Translations under genes and position numbers: made by a program | Source: Labia minor | Lineage: Eukaryota > Arthropoda > Insecta > Dermaptera > Spongiphoridae | Reading direction: 5' to 3' | NCBI GenBank assembly: GCA_963082975.1 | Contig: OY720350.1 | Location: 35,198,660-35,262,659, forward strand | DNA length: 64,000 nt | The notes under the pieces: model-generated | What the model saw: the letters and a program-made list of their open reading frames with translations, nothing else | The model's database searches: none | What the model was told of the DNA's origin: nothing | Part shown: one piece after another, positions 1 to 13,100 of the stretch | Position numbering within the stretch: position 1 is the first letter of the stretch | How the letters are laid out: each line of letters opens with the position of its first letter

Positions 1-252
1 ATATAAGGGGTGAGGAAAAAAATCCTTTTGTATTAAAGGTCAAGTAGAGTTATTATGTATTATAAATTATTCAATAATATTTAATAAATTTTGTTTTTTA
101 TTCCAATCATAATTATAGATTATATAATCAAAAATAAAATTATATACACATATTTGTGAAAAATTAAATTTTAATTAAACAAACTAGTGATAAATAATTA
201 TATATATATACATAATTTTTAATAAAAATAATAATATAAAACAAATTGTATT

Positions 253-3200
253 TTATATAATTATAGAAGCACGGGAATGTGTCAAAGCATATGGTAAGGT
301 ATTCAAAATCCGTTTATTTTTGACACATTCCGTTAACCATTCCATGGTAATGTGGCGAACTGTAAGTGGCCATTTGTTATCTTCGACAGGTGTATTGGAA
401 TTCAAATGCAAAACATGAGTGGCTTCTTCAATATCTGTCAATGGAATAACATCTCCACCATACCTAAAAATAAAAATATATATTAGAATTTGTTTTATTT
501 ATTTAATTTTGTTTTAGCTTATCTCTAAAATTATTTTCATATTATTAAAAACAAAGTTAAATTTTCAATTTATTTAAAATAATTATATATAATATCATAA
601 GTTCAATAAAGATATAATACAACTAGAGAATAATAATAATAAACTTACCCATAAAACTTTCTATATATATCTTTATCGATTCTTTTTTTATGATCTGCTA
701 AAACGACTTTAATTCCTTTAAAAATTTGTGGTACAATTTTTTCAATATCATAATTAATTTTCGAATCAATTGTTATTGTCTTTTTGGGACTCTTGATATT
801 ATTTTTTGAATTATTCTGAGTAACTTTTGGAGATGTTCCAGCGGATGTAACTGAAGTGGATGTTAAATTAACATCGATATCTTCTAATGATTTATTTATG
901 AGATCTTTTAATTCACTCAATGATGTTGCTGTTGTATAATCCTAGTATTTTATTATTAAAAAGAAAGAAATCAAAATTAAAATCAAAATGAAACAAATGT
1001 TTAAAATTTAGATTTAATTTATAAACAAATAATCTAAATATAAGATAAAGACCTTAATAAATAATTTCAGATAAATTTTAAATAAATTGGAGACAATTTT
1101 TCAAAATATTTCTTCAGTTATTGATTGCATGTAAATAAAAATATAATTTTAAATTATTAGTAATATAAATTATAATTAAATCAAATTACTTTATCTGAAC
1201 GATGTCGAACCATCCTGGGGAAACGGAGACTAATACCAGATGAATGATTGGTATCTTGTGTTGTAAATTGAGTTCCTTGAATTTCCCACACAGGCATTTC
1301 TTTAAAATCCAAAGCAATATAATCAGGAACATCTAACTGTCTGGGTAAATCAATCCAATTAGGAATTGAAGCACGATTTCCTTTTGTACACCTCATTTTC
1401 TAAAATGAAATGTTCAATTAAACAATTAATCATTTTTTATTTAAAATTACTAAGAAATAAATATATAAAAATAAAATGTTATGAAATTCAAATCCAATTA
1501 TTAAACAATTTTTATTTAAATCTGAAATATTATGTTAAATATTACATAATTATTATAATTACAGTCTCTTTGACCCCGATAGAGATAGAACCACTTCAGG
1601 GAAGCAACCCTGCTCATGCAAGCCACTTTTAATTAAGAAAGTCGTTGTCCCTAAACCCTAAAAAATCTTATCTATTCAATATTAAAATACTTCACGTATA
1701 CTCCATCCACTCACCAACCTGCATGGCCAACGTAATGTTATCATTCATTTAAAAAGGGGAGGCCTACATTCGAAAATGGAAGGGATAAGAAAACTAGTCT
1801 TAAAAAATATATATTAAATAAATAATATGTAATAGCAGATAAAGACACTTAATTTATTTTATTCATTATAAATTTGAATTTAAATTATCTAATATTTATT
1901 ATCAAATAAAATTAATAATAATAATTATATTTTTACACAATTTTATAAATAATACAATCGCTTCTCTAAATAAAATTTTGTAAAAAAATAAATTCTTTTC
2001 CTAATATAAATATAGTTTAATTTCGTATATTAAATTAAGATAAATCAATCCTGAAAAAAATAGAAATAATCTTAATTTATAAATTATCTTTGTAGTAATA
2101 CTAACTGGCATTAATTCTTCGGTTAAAAGATCTATTGTAGCGTCATCCAAACCGCTATGTGCTTTTGTTACTGTTAACCATTCGGAATTATTATGGGTAC
2201 ATCCAAGAAGAAAAGATGAAAGTTTACCACCATAACGACCATTACCAAACCTTAAAAAAAAATGAAAATATAATACATTAAAATTATACTCACTATATTT
2301 ATAAATATAAGTTTCAATATTATAAGAAAATTTCTTCAATTAAATTTTAATTAAAATTTTTTGTAAATAATTTTAAGAAACTTCATATAAGTTTCTTTAT
2401 TTGTGTAATATCTATATATCTAGTAAAGATGGTAAAGAAATAAATATGAGATTATTTTAGAGTCCATAATATTAATTGAATATGATTAGATATATTATAT
2501 TTCTCATTCTTTCTGGCATCATATAATTTTATATCTGCTACTTTTATCAAATACTTTTATAAAATTATTTGTTATTAATTTTTATTTTAAATTAAATAAT
2601 TTCGACACAAATAAACGTTATATTTATATCTTAGGTTTAATGATTTGTTTTAAATTATAATATTAATTATTCTTGACATACCATGCTCCAAGTATGAGAA
2701 GATCCGCCGTATCAGCAAGAGCTCCTGCATTAAGATGATCTTTTTTAACTTTCAACCAACGACGTCTGCCCGGTTCATATTTCCCATTTGGATCTTTAAG
2801 CATAAGTCCTTCCAATTCTTTTGCAAATGTATCTTTAGCAATCTCTTGAAGAGTTTCAAGTTTATCAATTTTATGAATATCCGACAGTTCAAGTTGTCGA
2901 GGAATTCTTTTCATTTTTGTATTTAAAATTTCCCGTCGTTCTTTTAAAGGTCTTTCAATTAATGACTTTCCATTAAAAAACAATATATCGAATATAAAAA
3001 GACAGAGTTGAGCATTTTTATGTTCGGCTCGTTTATGTACACCTAAAGTTCCAAATGGCAGATGATCTCCTGTATCTTTATCAACCACAAGAACCTTGAA
3101 ATAAAAAATTAGATATTTATAAAAATGTATAAGTCAATTTAATTTAAAAATTTAAAAAATATATGGCATACCTCAGCATCCAAAATGTAACTTGTAACAT

Positions 3201-5605
3201 TGGAAAAAGCTTGATTAAATAAATTACCAAAAGGTGCAACTTTATCGTGCTTAACAACTTTAAGGGATCGTGAATAATACTGGATAGGTCCTGATGAATT
3301 TTTATGCACCTGAACTCGTTCGCCATCATATTTTATTTCAGCATATAATCCATTAGGAAATTTTTTAAATGGTTGATTCCAATTTTTACAAGGTTCAGCT
3401 AACATAGGACGAATTGGAGTTCCTAAAATTCATTATATGCATAGTTATTTAAAAAGTACAAATAATCGTAATAAATACCAATATATATAATTATGAATAC
3501 AAAGACAATGAATGATTATAAAATATGTTGAACTAATGAGAGCTATGAAAGAGATTTTTTATGAATTTCCATAAGTAAAGAATAAATAAGGATTACCTAC
3601 AACGATGCCAGCTTCTTGGCCAGAGTTGATTTGTTCTAACACACTCGACATATCATTTGTTGTCCTCCAAGAATTGTAAGCATCAGGGTGAACAGCATCA
3701 AGAATAATTTTTGGACCAGCGTCAATTCCCAAATTTTTGAGTATTAATCGAAATACAGTTTTTATTTCATTTGAAGTAGATTTTTTAGCTAATTCCTGGA
3801 AATAGTTAAACCTATTAAATATGAGAATATATTTTAAATTAAATAATTATAGATTTTATTACGATGAATAAAAAATAATATAATTGATAATTTTCTTCAT
3901 GTCACTTTTATTCAGGTATGTTTAAATAAATAACGAAAGAGTTCCACACTTCCTATTTGATTTTTTCCAAAGAAATACTGACAATTAAATTCAAAAGTAA
4001 GTAATTTTCATAAGACTGTCCTGTTAGAGATATACAAATTAGAAAAATCACAATTTATATTTTCAACAAACATAAATAATAATAATGGTAAACAGCTTAA
4101 GATTCAAAAAAGGAATTTTTAAAAAAATAATAATAATTAAAGAATTGAGATTATTTTATTATTGCATCAGATCAATCATGAAATATATTTTTTTTACCTT
4201 CAGATGTTCTACTTTGTCCACTTCTTTGCTAATCGCTGACAATTCTTGAAGCCAATTATCTATATCATGCATTGAAAGTTTCCCTTTGGTAATTGATGAT
4301 CCAAGATATTTTTCATGATATTCTCGGGCCGTTTCTGAAATATCACCTGACTGTTTATAAGCTCGAATTAATTCCTCTTCATTTTTATATAAAGCTCTTG
4401 CTAGACATTTTGCCAATTGTTGTTCATTTATATGATAAACGCGGTGTTGAATAACACCAGGTAAAAGAAATTGTAACCACAGAAGGATATCACCGCAAAA
4501 TTGTTTTCCATCAGAGCCCGTAGAAAACCAGTCTTTCAAAAGTTGTGATTTATCAAGATGTGAGGTAGTTTGTTCTAAAGCGAAACAAATTTTGCGAAAT
4601 CTTCGAAAACTATTATCTTCATGTTTGGGATCAGATTCATTATTTTTACGCTTTTGTGTTGGACTTTTAATATTATTTGATACCTGATCAGTTGAATTTG
4701 AAGGTGTTTCTTGATTCGTTTTCTTCTGCACTTTAGTTTTTTTATTTGGTGTTTTTAGTCGAAAAGGTCTATTTGGATCATCCGAGATATTTGGTAAATT
4801 GTTTAAAATTTCTTTTCTATCAGCTTCTTCAATGTCACTCCAACCATCGAGGTCATCTGTTGAAGTGATTTTAACAGTGTTTGCTCGTTGGCGTTTGAAT
4901 TGTTCAAATATACAAGAAACATGATACCTAAAATAACATAAAATATTCTTATTGCTTTTTAAGATATGTTTTGAATAAATAAGAGTTGAAAGAAATCAAA
5001 ATAAATAAAAACATCAATTATTATTATGAATACATGATTAAGAAGAGATAAGAGCAAAGGCAAAATTTGATTAAAGTTCACCAACAATCCAATTAATATT
5101 TTAAATATAATACATACATATAATAAAAAAAGGATAGATGATATTAACAAAAAGAATAAATAAATGTTCACAAACATTTTCACAAAACGTTCTCTTTATA
5201 TTTTATATTTAAAATATAAATTAAAATGTATTTACATTAATGTCATAACTACTTTTAATTATAATTTTTTATTAGATATCAAAATTTTTTTTGAATATTT
5301 TCATTTTAAGAAATTAAATAAAAATTATATTATTAAATTATGGTGACAATTTGAATAAGATTTAATAGATATTATAATAATAAAATTAAATCGTAATTAT
5401 ATTGTATAATGATTTACCAAATATTTAAAAATTTAAATACAAACCATTGTTTAGCTAGACCTTCACCTCCAAAATGATTTGGAACATATTTTCCAATACG
5501 TAATGATCCTTTATCAATTGGAGATTGACATTTCTTGCATTTAGCTACTTTAACACTTCTGTCTGTGCAGAATGGCCTTTGATTTACCTCATCTTGATCA
5601 TCCAT
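253..5605 (-). CDS. LIG3: DNA ligase III, nine exons, 870 aa
   Basis: ATP-dependent DNA ligase sealing nicks in base-excision and single-strand-break repair, and in mitochondria of other animals. Exons (minus strand): 5605-5445, 4927-4198, 3795-3597, 3422-3172, 3094-2682, 2250-2106, 1399-1190, 941-649, 463-253. All junctions are GT..AG and the sum is 2613 nt in frame. An N-terminal PARP-type zinc finger is split by intron 1 (C23, C26, H56, C59; CX2CX29HX2C). A helical DNA-binding domain follows. Motif I is EIKYDGERVQVHK with catalytic Lys at about 394; then come EGLMLKD and WLKVKKD, the OB fold (SGISLRFPR), a polar linker and a C-terminal BRCT domain (about 773-868, conserved Trp in MEWLTECV). 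Domain order and length fit metazoan LIG3 (human about 920-1000 aa). The Met at 5605 follows an AG with an open frame, so an upstream exon, possibly mitochondrial targeting, is not excluded. Family certain; exon ends inferred by eye. Confidence 0.95.
1560..1795. repeat. GC-richer block in LIG3 intron 6, probable repeat remnant
   Basis: Inside the 706-bp intron between LIG3 exons 6 and 7 there is a stretch clearly richer in G+C than its surroundings, with no open reading frame that continues LIG3. It resembles an inserted repeat fragment, but no terminal repeats or target duplication could be identified. Confidence 0.3.
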
Positions 5606-6199
5606 CTTTACTCCTAAATAATAAAAATATAAATATTGTGATTATTAAATATAATATATTATTATTATACTAGCAAATAATCTATCTATATTGATAATTT
5701 AAAATTTTTTAAAAGTGATATTTTCAAGATAAGATTTATTTTAAAATAATATTATTTTTAAGGTTTTGATCCCTATTTCAATAATTTTTGACAAAAAGAT
5801 AAAGAAATAGTTGACATTTCATTTAAAATAAAAAATTAATATTTGATTTGTAAATCCATGATTAGATAAGTAAATTATATTTAAATATATAAAAAATAAG
5901 TATATATTTCAGAATAATTAAGGCAAGTCTTAATTAAATATCTAAAATTTAAATTGAATGACGAAATTCAAGATTATTAGATAAATATAAGTCGATAATA
6001 AAAATTATCTTGATTTAAGTAAAAAAAAAGAAAGATTTTATTTTTACCTCAATTTGTATATTATTTTACTTTTTTGTGAGATTTAAATATATTTAAAATA
6101 ACCATTTATTTTATTTTAAATTATGTATTTCTATCATTTCTATCATGCAAAAATCGCCCAATTTGAGTTTTAATTTAAACTTACTACCGCCATCTATAG
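5606..6199. other. LIG3 upstream region, no gene seen
   Basis: AT-rich sequence between the LIG3 start and the mariner insertion. Directly before the LIG3 ATG (minus strand) is TTATTTAG, a plausible splice acceptor, so a 5' exon or leader exon may lie here. No convincing coding exon was found by eye. Confidence 0.4.
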
Positions 6200-6229
6200 A
6201 TGGTCTGTGGAGATAATATCACAGACCAT
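6200..6229. repeat. 10-bp inverted repeat beside mariner
   Basis: ATGGTCTGTG (6200-6209) and CACAGACCAT (6220-6229) are exact reverse complements around a 10-nt loop, ending 8 bp before the mariner target TA. Related AGTCTGTG words recur inside the mariner 5' region (about 6288-6312). Confidence 0.7.
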
Positions 6230-6239
6230 TAATATAATA

Positions 6240-7536
6240 GGGGGACCGGAAAGTAATGTCGTTTCTGCGCATGCCAATACTTGATAATAGTCTGTGTCTT
6301 ATAGATAGTCTGTGGTCATTTGTCAGCTCATTGTTTGGTTCAGAGGCGTACCAAAGACATTGTGAGGTTATAGTGATTTCTTTACTTATAGACAATTGAA
6401 TTATAATTTTTTTTTGTAATTTTGGGTAAAATGGCCAGCCAAATACCAGAAGAGGTACACATCCGGCATTGCATGCTCTTTGAGTTTCGCAAGGGAAATA
6501 ACGCAACAGTTGCTACCAAAAACATTTGCGATGTTTATCCAAATGCACTGGACATTCGTAAATGCCAAAGGTGGTTTTCCAAGTTCAAATCGGGTAATTT
6601 TGATCTTTCCGACTCGTATCGATCAGGAAGACCATCAGCGTTAGACAACGACGTGTTAAGGGCGGAAGTGGAAGCAAATCCGTGTCAGACGATCGAGGAA
6701 TTGTCAAACAGTCTCAACCAACCTTGGTCGACCATCCAAGAACATTTGAAGCAGATTGGGAAAGTAAGCAGAGCAGGTGTTTGGGTCCCGCATAATCTGT
6801 CCGAACAGAATAAGGCTAACCGATCAATCACATGCAACTTATTGCTTCAACGACACAACACAGAAGCGTTTTTTGATCGCTTGATCACAGGAGATGAGAA
6901 ATGGGTCCTGTATGATAACCCAAAACGCAAAAGGCAGTGGCTCTCTCCAAATGAAATCCCTCGGAGTACTGCTAAGCCAGGTTTACACCCCAAAAAAGCG
7001 CTTTTGTGTGTTTGGTGGAGTATTCGCGGCATTGTTCATTTTGAATTACTGAAACCTGGACAAACTGTTACTGCAGACCTCTACAGCGAACAATTGCAGC
7101 AAGTCAATCAATCTTTAATTGAAAAGTGGCCAGCGATTGTCAACCGAAAAGGCGTCATTCTCCAACATAACAATGCAAGACCGCTTTGCGCAAGGCGAAC
7201 TCTAGAAAAAATTAATGAATTGGGGTGGGAGGTGCTGCCTCATCCACCATATTCGCCCGATGTTGCACCATCGGATTTCCACTTATTCCGAGCGCTGCAA
7301 CACTTTTTAAGTGGCAAAACATTTGCAAATTTGGATGATATCCAAAATGCCATCTCTAGATATTTTGCCGAAAAACCAATTAATTTTTATCGATCAGGGA
7401 TTGAAAATTTACTCACTAGATGGCAAAAGGTTATTGACAATGATGGGGAATACATCATTGATTAAAAATAAAGACTCGTTAAAAATGTATGTGTTTGTAT
7501 TTAGCGTAAAAAAACGACATTACTTTCCGGTCCCCC
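6240..7536 (+). mobile_element. full-length mariner element with TIRs and TA duplication
   Basis: Both ends read GGGGGACCGGAAAGTAATGT inwards (6240 onward and the complement ending at 7536), a terminal inverted repeat of about 25 bp. TA dinucleotides at 6238-6239 and 7537-7538 are the target duplication. The 1297-bp length is the usual mariner size. It lies about 635 bp upstream of the LIG3 start, in the opposite orientation, and encodes one uninterrupted transposase. Good TIRs and an open frame suggest a fairly young insertion, though the transposase carries a catalytic substitution. Confidence 0.95.
6431..7465 (+). CDS. mariner transposase, 344 aa, open but with Asn at second catalytic position
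   Basis: A mariner-family DD34D transposase that would bind the TIRs and cut and paste the element. The ATG at 6431 (MASQIPEEV) gives the standard family length. Visible motifs are the N-terminal paired helix-turn-helix region, the linker WVPHNL (usually WVPHEL), the first catalytic Asp in TGDEKW (D155), QHNNAR where the family has HDNA, and YSPDVAPSDFHLF with the third Asp (D282). Spacing between residue 247 and D282 is exactly 34, so position 247 is the second catalytic residue, here Asn (AAC at 7169-7171). The protein keeps its DNA-binding part and full length but is predicted to be catalytically impaired. Family call is firm; loss of activity is inferred. Confidence 0.93.
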   Translation: MASQIPEEVHIRHCMLFEFRKGNNATVATKNICDVYPNALDIRKCQRWFSKFKSGNFDLSDSYRSGRPSALDNDVLRAEVEANPCQTIEELSNSLNQPWSTIQEHLKQIGKVSRAGVWVPHNLSEQNKANRSITCNLLLQRHNTEAFFDRLITGDEKWVLYDNPKRKRQWLSPNEIPRSTAKPGLHPKKALLCVWWSIRGIVHFELLKPGQTVTADLYSEQLQQVNQSLIEKWPAIVNRKGVILQHNNARPLCARRTLEKINELGWEVLPHPPYSPDVAPSDFHLFRALQHFLSGKTFANLDDIQNAISRYFAEKPINFYRSGIENLLTRWQKVIDNDGEYIID

Positions 7537-10146
7537 TAATAGTATCTTTTTAAAAACTTTTAAAACAAAAGAATCCAAGATCTATAATTCTAAAAACACT
7601 CTTCTCTCTTGTGCCACTAGTTGAATAAAATAATAATTTACTTTTCTTAACAAATTCAAGGATATTTTAGGTTAGGAAGAAAAATAAATTAAATATTGAT
7701 ATGTTAACTTTATTTTTTCTAAAGCCTTATACAAATTTTTGGTTTCAATTTTTATGAATAAATAAGATTTCAATTCTTTTTTATAAGTCACAAAACCTTT
7801 GTATATTTTCTTTAACAGATTCAATTAAAATGTTTTTCTAACTTTCTTCATTTTTTTATTTAAATGAAAAAAAGATTCCGAGGTAGATTTTAAGGTGATT
7901 TATATTAATCTAATCATAAATATTATATTTATTTGTGTTTATTTTAAAAAGTGTTCAGAAATTTATTTTCAAAAATTTTAAAGCTATGTTTAGGGGCGGA
8001 AATTGGAAGCTTTTTTCTAATGCATTTATTTTTCATTTATTTAGTACATAATTTTAATTTTTAGAAACAAAAGTAGTAAATTTTGAGTTCACATAATATT
8101 ATGAATAAAATTTTAATTAATGTTTTGGATGGATTGATAATTGATATAACTTTTAATTAAATTTTAAACCAATAAAAAAGATATTAAAAAAACTTACAAA
8201 AAAAAATTGTTTTTTTATTACTATTACAATATAATACTGAATATTTCTCTTCTTTATTTTTATTTTTTTGGTAAGAGTAAGGAAAAAATAAAATTATAAA
8301 TAATATGAAAATTAACAAATTTAACAATATATAATATAATAATAATAATATAATATAATAATTGTACACATATAAAAAAAATGAATAAATAAATTTGCTT
8401 CAATAAAATTTTGTTAATTTACATGTATAAAATGTTTATTTTCAATTTTAAATGCTTCTTCAAAAATGTTTGAAATAAATTTTTAGAATTTAAAATATTA
8501 TAATTAACAAGATTATAATATATATAAGCTGCCCAAATAGAATATATAAAATTTCAAAAATCTCTAAATTTTTGCTAAATAAGTATAATAGATTTATTTT
8601 AAAAATTTATTTGATATTTTCCTTATGGGTATTTATAATATAGATAGATTTTACTAAATATAGACAATTAAAAATAATATGGCATTGTAAAGAAGCATTT
8701 ATATTTTGTTTTTATTATTAAATTAAATACTGATTAAATAACAGTATGCTCAGATTAAAATATTTGTAAAATTAAAATATTTTCATTTTGTTCAATTAAT
8801 GAAAAAATTGAGGCTTCGGTGGTGTTGATATAATTAACTATATATAATTGAATTGCATAGTGAAAATATATTCTTATAAAAAAAAAATATTTTATATAGC
8901 CAACTAATTCTGAATCAATATTTAAATGGTATTTTAAAATATCAAATACTTCAGAATTAGGAAGACATATCAAGAATATATTATCAACAATTATTTCAGG
9001 TGGATTTATGTGAAATATTTATCTCTCAAAATATAAATATTTTAACATAATAACATTTTAATTATATTTTTTTTTGTAATTACCAAATTAAACAATGAAT
9101 GAGATCCATTATATCGTTGAAGAAATTTCAATTTTAAAATTATAAATTTTTTATAAAATTATTCATTGTGCTTAACATATATAGTTCTGTTAAAATAAAA
9201 ATATACATGTTTACTATAATTGAAAGATTTTTAGAGAGAATAGATAGAAGTCGAAAAGAAATTTTCCATTATTATTATTAATATTGTAGTCTTTACATAC
9301 AATATATTCAAATTTTTTCGAAAAATATTATGTATTTATATACTACATATTAATAAATATAAAAATAATGGACTAATTTCAACACAATTATTTGTGAAAA
9401 TTAGATTTTTGTTAATATCTTTAAGTTCTTCACTTTTTGTAAGCATTGATCATTATTTTAAATGAGTATATTTCAATACTTGTTTAATATATATTCATTT
9501 TAATTAGAATGAATATTACTTACATTTGGTTAAAAAGAATATATATCAATAAGAAAAAGATATAAATATAGGTAAAGATTAAGGAAAAAAGATCTAGGGA
9601 AATTAAAATTTGATTGAGAGCTTTTAATAGATTAACACTGTTATAAGTTTATTTTAAAATTAAAATTAAAATTGAATTGTCGAAAATTTTTAAAATTAAT
9701 TTTTAGATTTTATTGAGAATGTTTATTTGAAAAAAAAATTAATTTAAATAAATAATAAATATAATTAAAAATATTTTTAATTTAAATAAAAAAGTAATAT
9801 GTTTATAAAAATAGGCAGTTTATACTAAAAGTGTTAATGGCATTTTTATGAATTTGATTTTTGATAAAATAAACCTCTAGAAAAAAATAAAAAAGAGAAG
9901 AAAAAAATTATTTGGAATGAAAACATAAGAGGTTTATTGATTGTATAATTTCTTCTTAATAATATTAAATTATTTTTATTATGTCTTTATGCGCAAAAAT
10001 ATACTTATATTTGTTCATATCTATTTTATTTTGGTAATAAATATTTTAAAACACATATTTATTTAATATATATATTAATAGATTAATAATATATATATTT
10101 TTTGGTAATTATAAAACTTATATTTAATATTTAAAATAAAAAAAAA
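7537..10146. other. LIG3-DCLK intergenic region, AT-rich
   Basis: About 2.6 kb of very AT-rich DNA downstream of DCLK. No recognised gene, RNA or bounded repeat; one coding-like fragment near 8.9 kb is listed separately. The DCLK 3' UTR and poly(A) site should lie at the right end, but AATAAA-like words are too common here to choose one. Confidence 0.5.
8887..9011 (-). pseudogene. unrecognised coding-like fragment
   Basis: A roughly 40-codon open stretch on the minus strand reads like ordinary protein (contains NPPEIIVDNI, SEVFDILKYHL, DSELVGYI) rather than AT-rich noise. No start, splice partners or family were recognised. It could be an isolated exon, a processed remnant or chance. Confidence 0.2.
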
Positions 10147-13100
10147 TTATCTGCTAATGATGGGGCACTGGTTTGGGTTAGCTGGTTGATAATCAACAGC
10201 ATTATAAACTTTCAATTGTTCAACTCCAAAGGCTTCCTACAAAAATAAATTAATAAATGGATATTATTTAAAAATTGAAAATCCATTGATATAAGAAATA
10301 AAGAATTTAATTTTAATATTTAAAAAACATTTAAAATATTTTTTTGTCATTTCGAATTTGGTTCAAGAATATGAAATATGTGGATGAAACTTGCATAATT
10401 ATTGAAATAATTTAGATCAAAAATTAAATTAAAATATCAAAAAACAAAATTAAAAATCTTAAATTAAATTAAACTCACAGCAAGCCAATGATGATCAAGT
10501 ACATCTTCAGCTGAAAATCTAAGTTCAGGTTGAACTTGGAGCATATGAGCTATTAAATCTTTGGCGGAGTCCGAAATTGGATCCCAATATGGCGAGGTGA
10601 ATTCATATTGTCCACTTAAAATACGATCAAATAATTCTTCTTGATTATTATTTGCACTTACAAATGGCGGAAATCCGCATAGAAGAATATATAAAATCAC
10701 ACCAGCAGCCCATACATCAATCTAAAACAATTAATTTCAAATTATTATTTATTAAAATAGATATATATGGGCAAATTGTTCTAAGAACTGAATAAATAAA
10801 TAAATTATTTTACTCTAAATATGTATATCTATTATTTAAAAAAACAAACAAAAATCATAGCTCTAAAATAAATATATAAAAAATTATATAGCAGTATTTT
10901 GTTAAATTTAATACATGTATATATTTTCAAGGGTCAAAGACCGAATGCTAATGGAAATTGAATGTTTATTTATCTATTACAATCCTTTTAAACTAGCAAT
11001 GATGACTCATTCGTTATGTTTTAAGCATTTTAATCAAATATATTAATTCCTTACCTTAAGGCCATATCCGCTTTCAGCTAAAATTTCCGGAGAAACATAG
11101 GTTGGTGTTCCACAAACAGTATAAAGGGGTTCATTTACTTTTTGTGCTAAACCAAAATCAGCTAATTTTAAAATTTTTGTACCAGAAGCATCAATTTCAA
11201 CCTAAAAAATAGAAATTGTAAATAAAGTTTTAAAAATTTAAATATTAATAAAAAATAGATAATACATACCAAAAGATTTTCTGGTTTAATATCTCGATGA
11301 ACTATTTGATGACTATGAAGATAAAATAATGCTGAAGCTAAATTTTGAATCATAATACAAGCTTCATTCTCTGGAAATTTTATTGCTTTAGCAATTGCGT
11401 CAAATAGATCACCACCCTTAAAAAATATATATAATGAAATAAAAATAAAAACTCTTAGTAAATAATATATGTTTTTGAATGCATTTAATTTTAAATTAAT
11501 TAGTAAAATTGTAATGTTTATTTAAAAAAAGACTAATTAACACAAGGGAAGTAAAATTTTAAATATAATATTAATATTAAATTAAAAATCGTTGAATGAT
11601 TCTAAAGTTTAAAAAAACATTAAGATATATAAAAATAGATAATTGTTTTTTTTGAAGATATAATTGTGATATTACCACTTGAAAAAGGTTAAGATAAGTT
11701 AAAATAATTAAATGATTTAATTTATTTACACAAAAAGCAAGTATACCTTAATTAATTCCATGACTAGATAAAGTTCATTTGGTGAATCATATTCGGATAT
11801 TAACCGAATTATATTATAATGACGAACCTTTCTTAAAATTGCTACTTCGCTTTCAATCATATGTTCTTTACCTTTACATTTTGTTTTATCAATAATTTTT
11901 AAGGCATATTCTTTTTCAGTTGATCTAATTAATAATTAAAATAAATTGTTAATTGAACATTGTTATATAATTAAATAAATTTAATTTATAAACATTAAGA
12001 GAATTTACCTGTCAATACAATGTCTTACAACTGCAAAATTTCCATCACCTATAATATCACCAACTTTATATTTTTGATTTATAATTGTTGGAGCTTTAAT
12101 TGGATTTTCTTGAGATGAAATATTTTTCATTTTTGATACTTTAGATTTACTAGGCATTTTTGGTATTCCACATAAACGACGAGTATCTAGAAATAAAATA
12201 AGAAACATAATCAATTTTGAATCTTATTTATAATTGGAAATAAAAGCGATTTTATAATTTTTAATTTAATATTAAATTTTCAAAATTTTAATATTAATAC
12301 AATATTTTATTAATATTATTTTTCATATAAATCAACAAATTTAGAAATAATTACAAATAGAAAACGTATCTTTAGATACTTTGAAATATTAATTAACTTT
12401 AAGTGTTAAAATTTATTTTTTTGTATAAATCTTCTTCTTCTCTTCTTTTAAATCTAAATTTAAATAAAAATTTATATTTACTGCTTTGTGTATTAAGATC
12501 CAAAATACACTGAGAAGATTTAGAATTTGGATCCCAAGGAACTCGGCGGAAATTCGAAGTCCTTTGAACACACGATTGTATTGCTTTATATTCTAAAAAG
12601 TCATATAAATTATTTTTTTATCTGAATATTGTATTTAAATTGAATTTACCTTCCAAATCTAAATCAAAATCTTCTCGAGAGTATCTTTCAGCTCCATAAA
12701 CAAAAAAAACATCTTCAGATTCAAAAAAATCTGATAATTGATTTACCTAAAAAGGAAAATTCAATTAAATATAATAAGAATATTTCAGCGGTTTATTTTG
12801 AAAATTGCCTAAGTCTATTAGCGTATTATAAAATGCTATTAATTAATAATAATTAAAAAAATGACTTTACATTAAGCATAAATTACATGATATCTATCTT
12901 TTTTAAAAAATAATCATTACATTTAAAAAAAGGAATGAGTAAAATAATTTATTACCTGATTTCCTGCAAGTGTAAATACTTTTCGAACAGCACCTGTATC
13001 AAGTTTAATAACTTCTGTAATTGAAGAGAAAGCATGATCTATAGATGGAGCGTTTCGTTTATTTAATAGTAATCTAACCACTTTGCGGGGTCGTGTTCCA

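Noticed and set aside
1-252. Poly(A) signal of LIG3
   Set aside because: AATAAA-like words are frequent in this AT-rich DNA on both strands, so no single one can be supported.
6422-6430. Three extra codons before the mariner ATG
   Set aside because: The frame can be extended upstream to a TTG, but the ATG at 6431 gives the normal mariner N-terminus and length.
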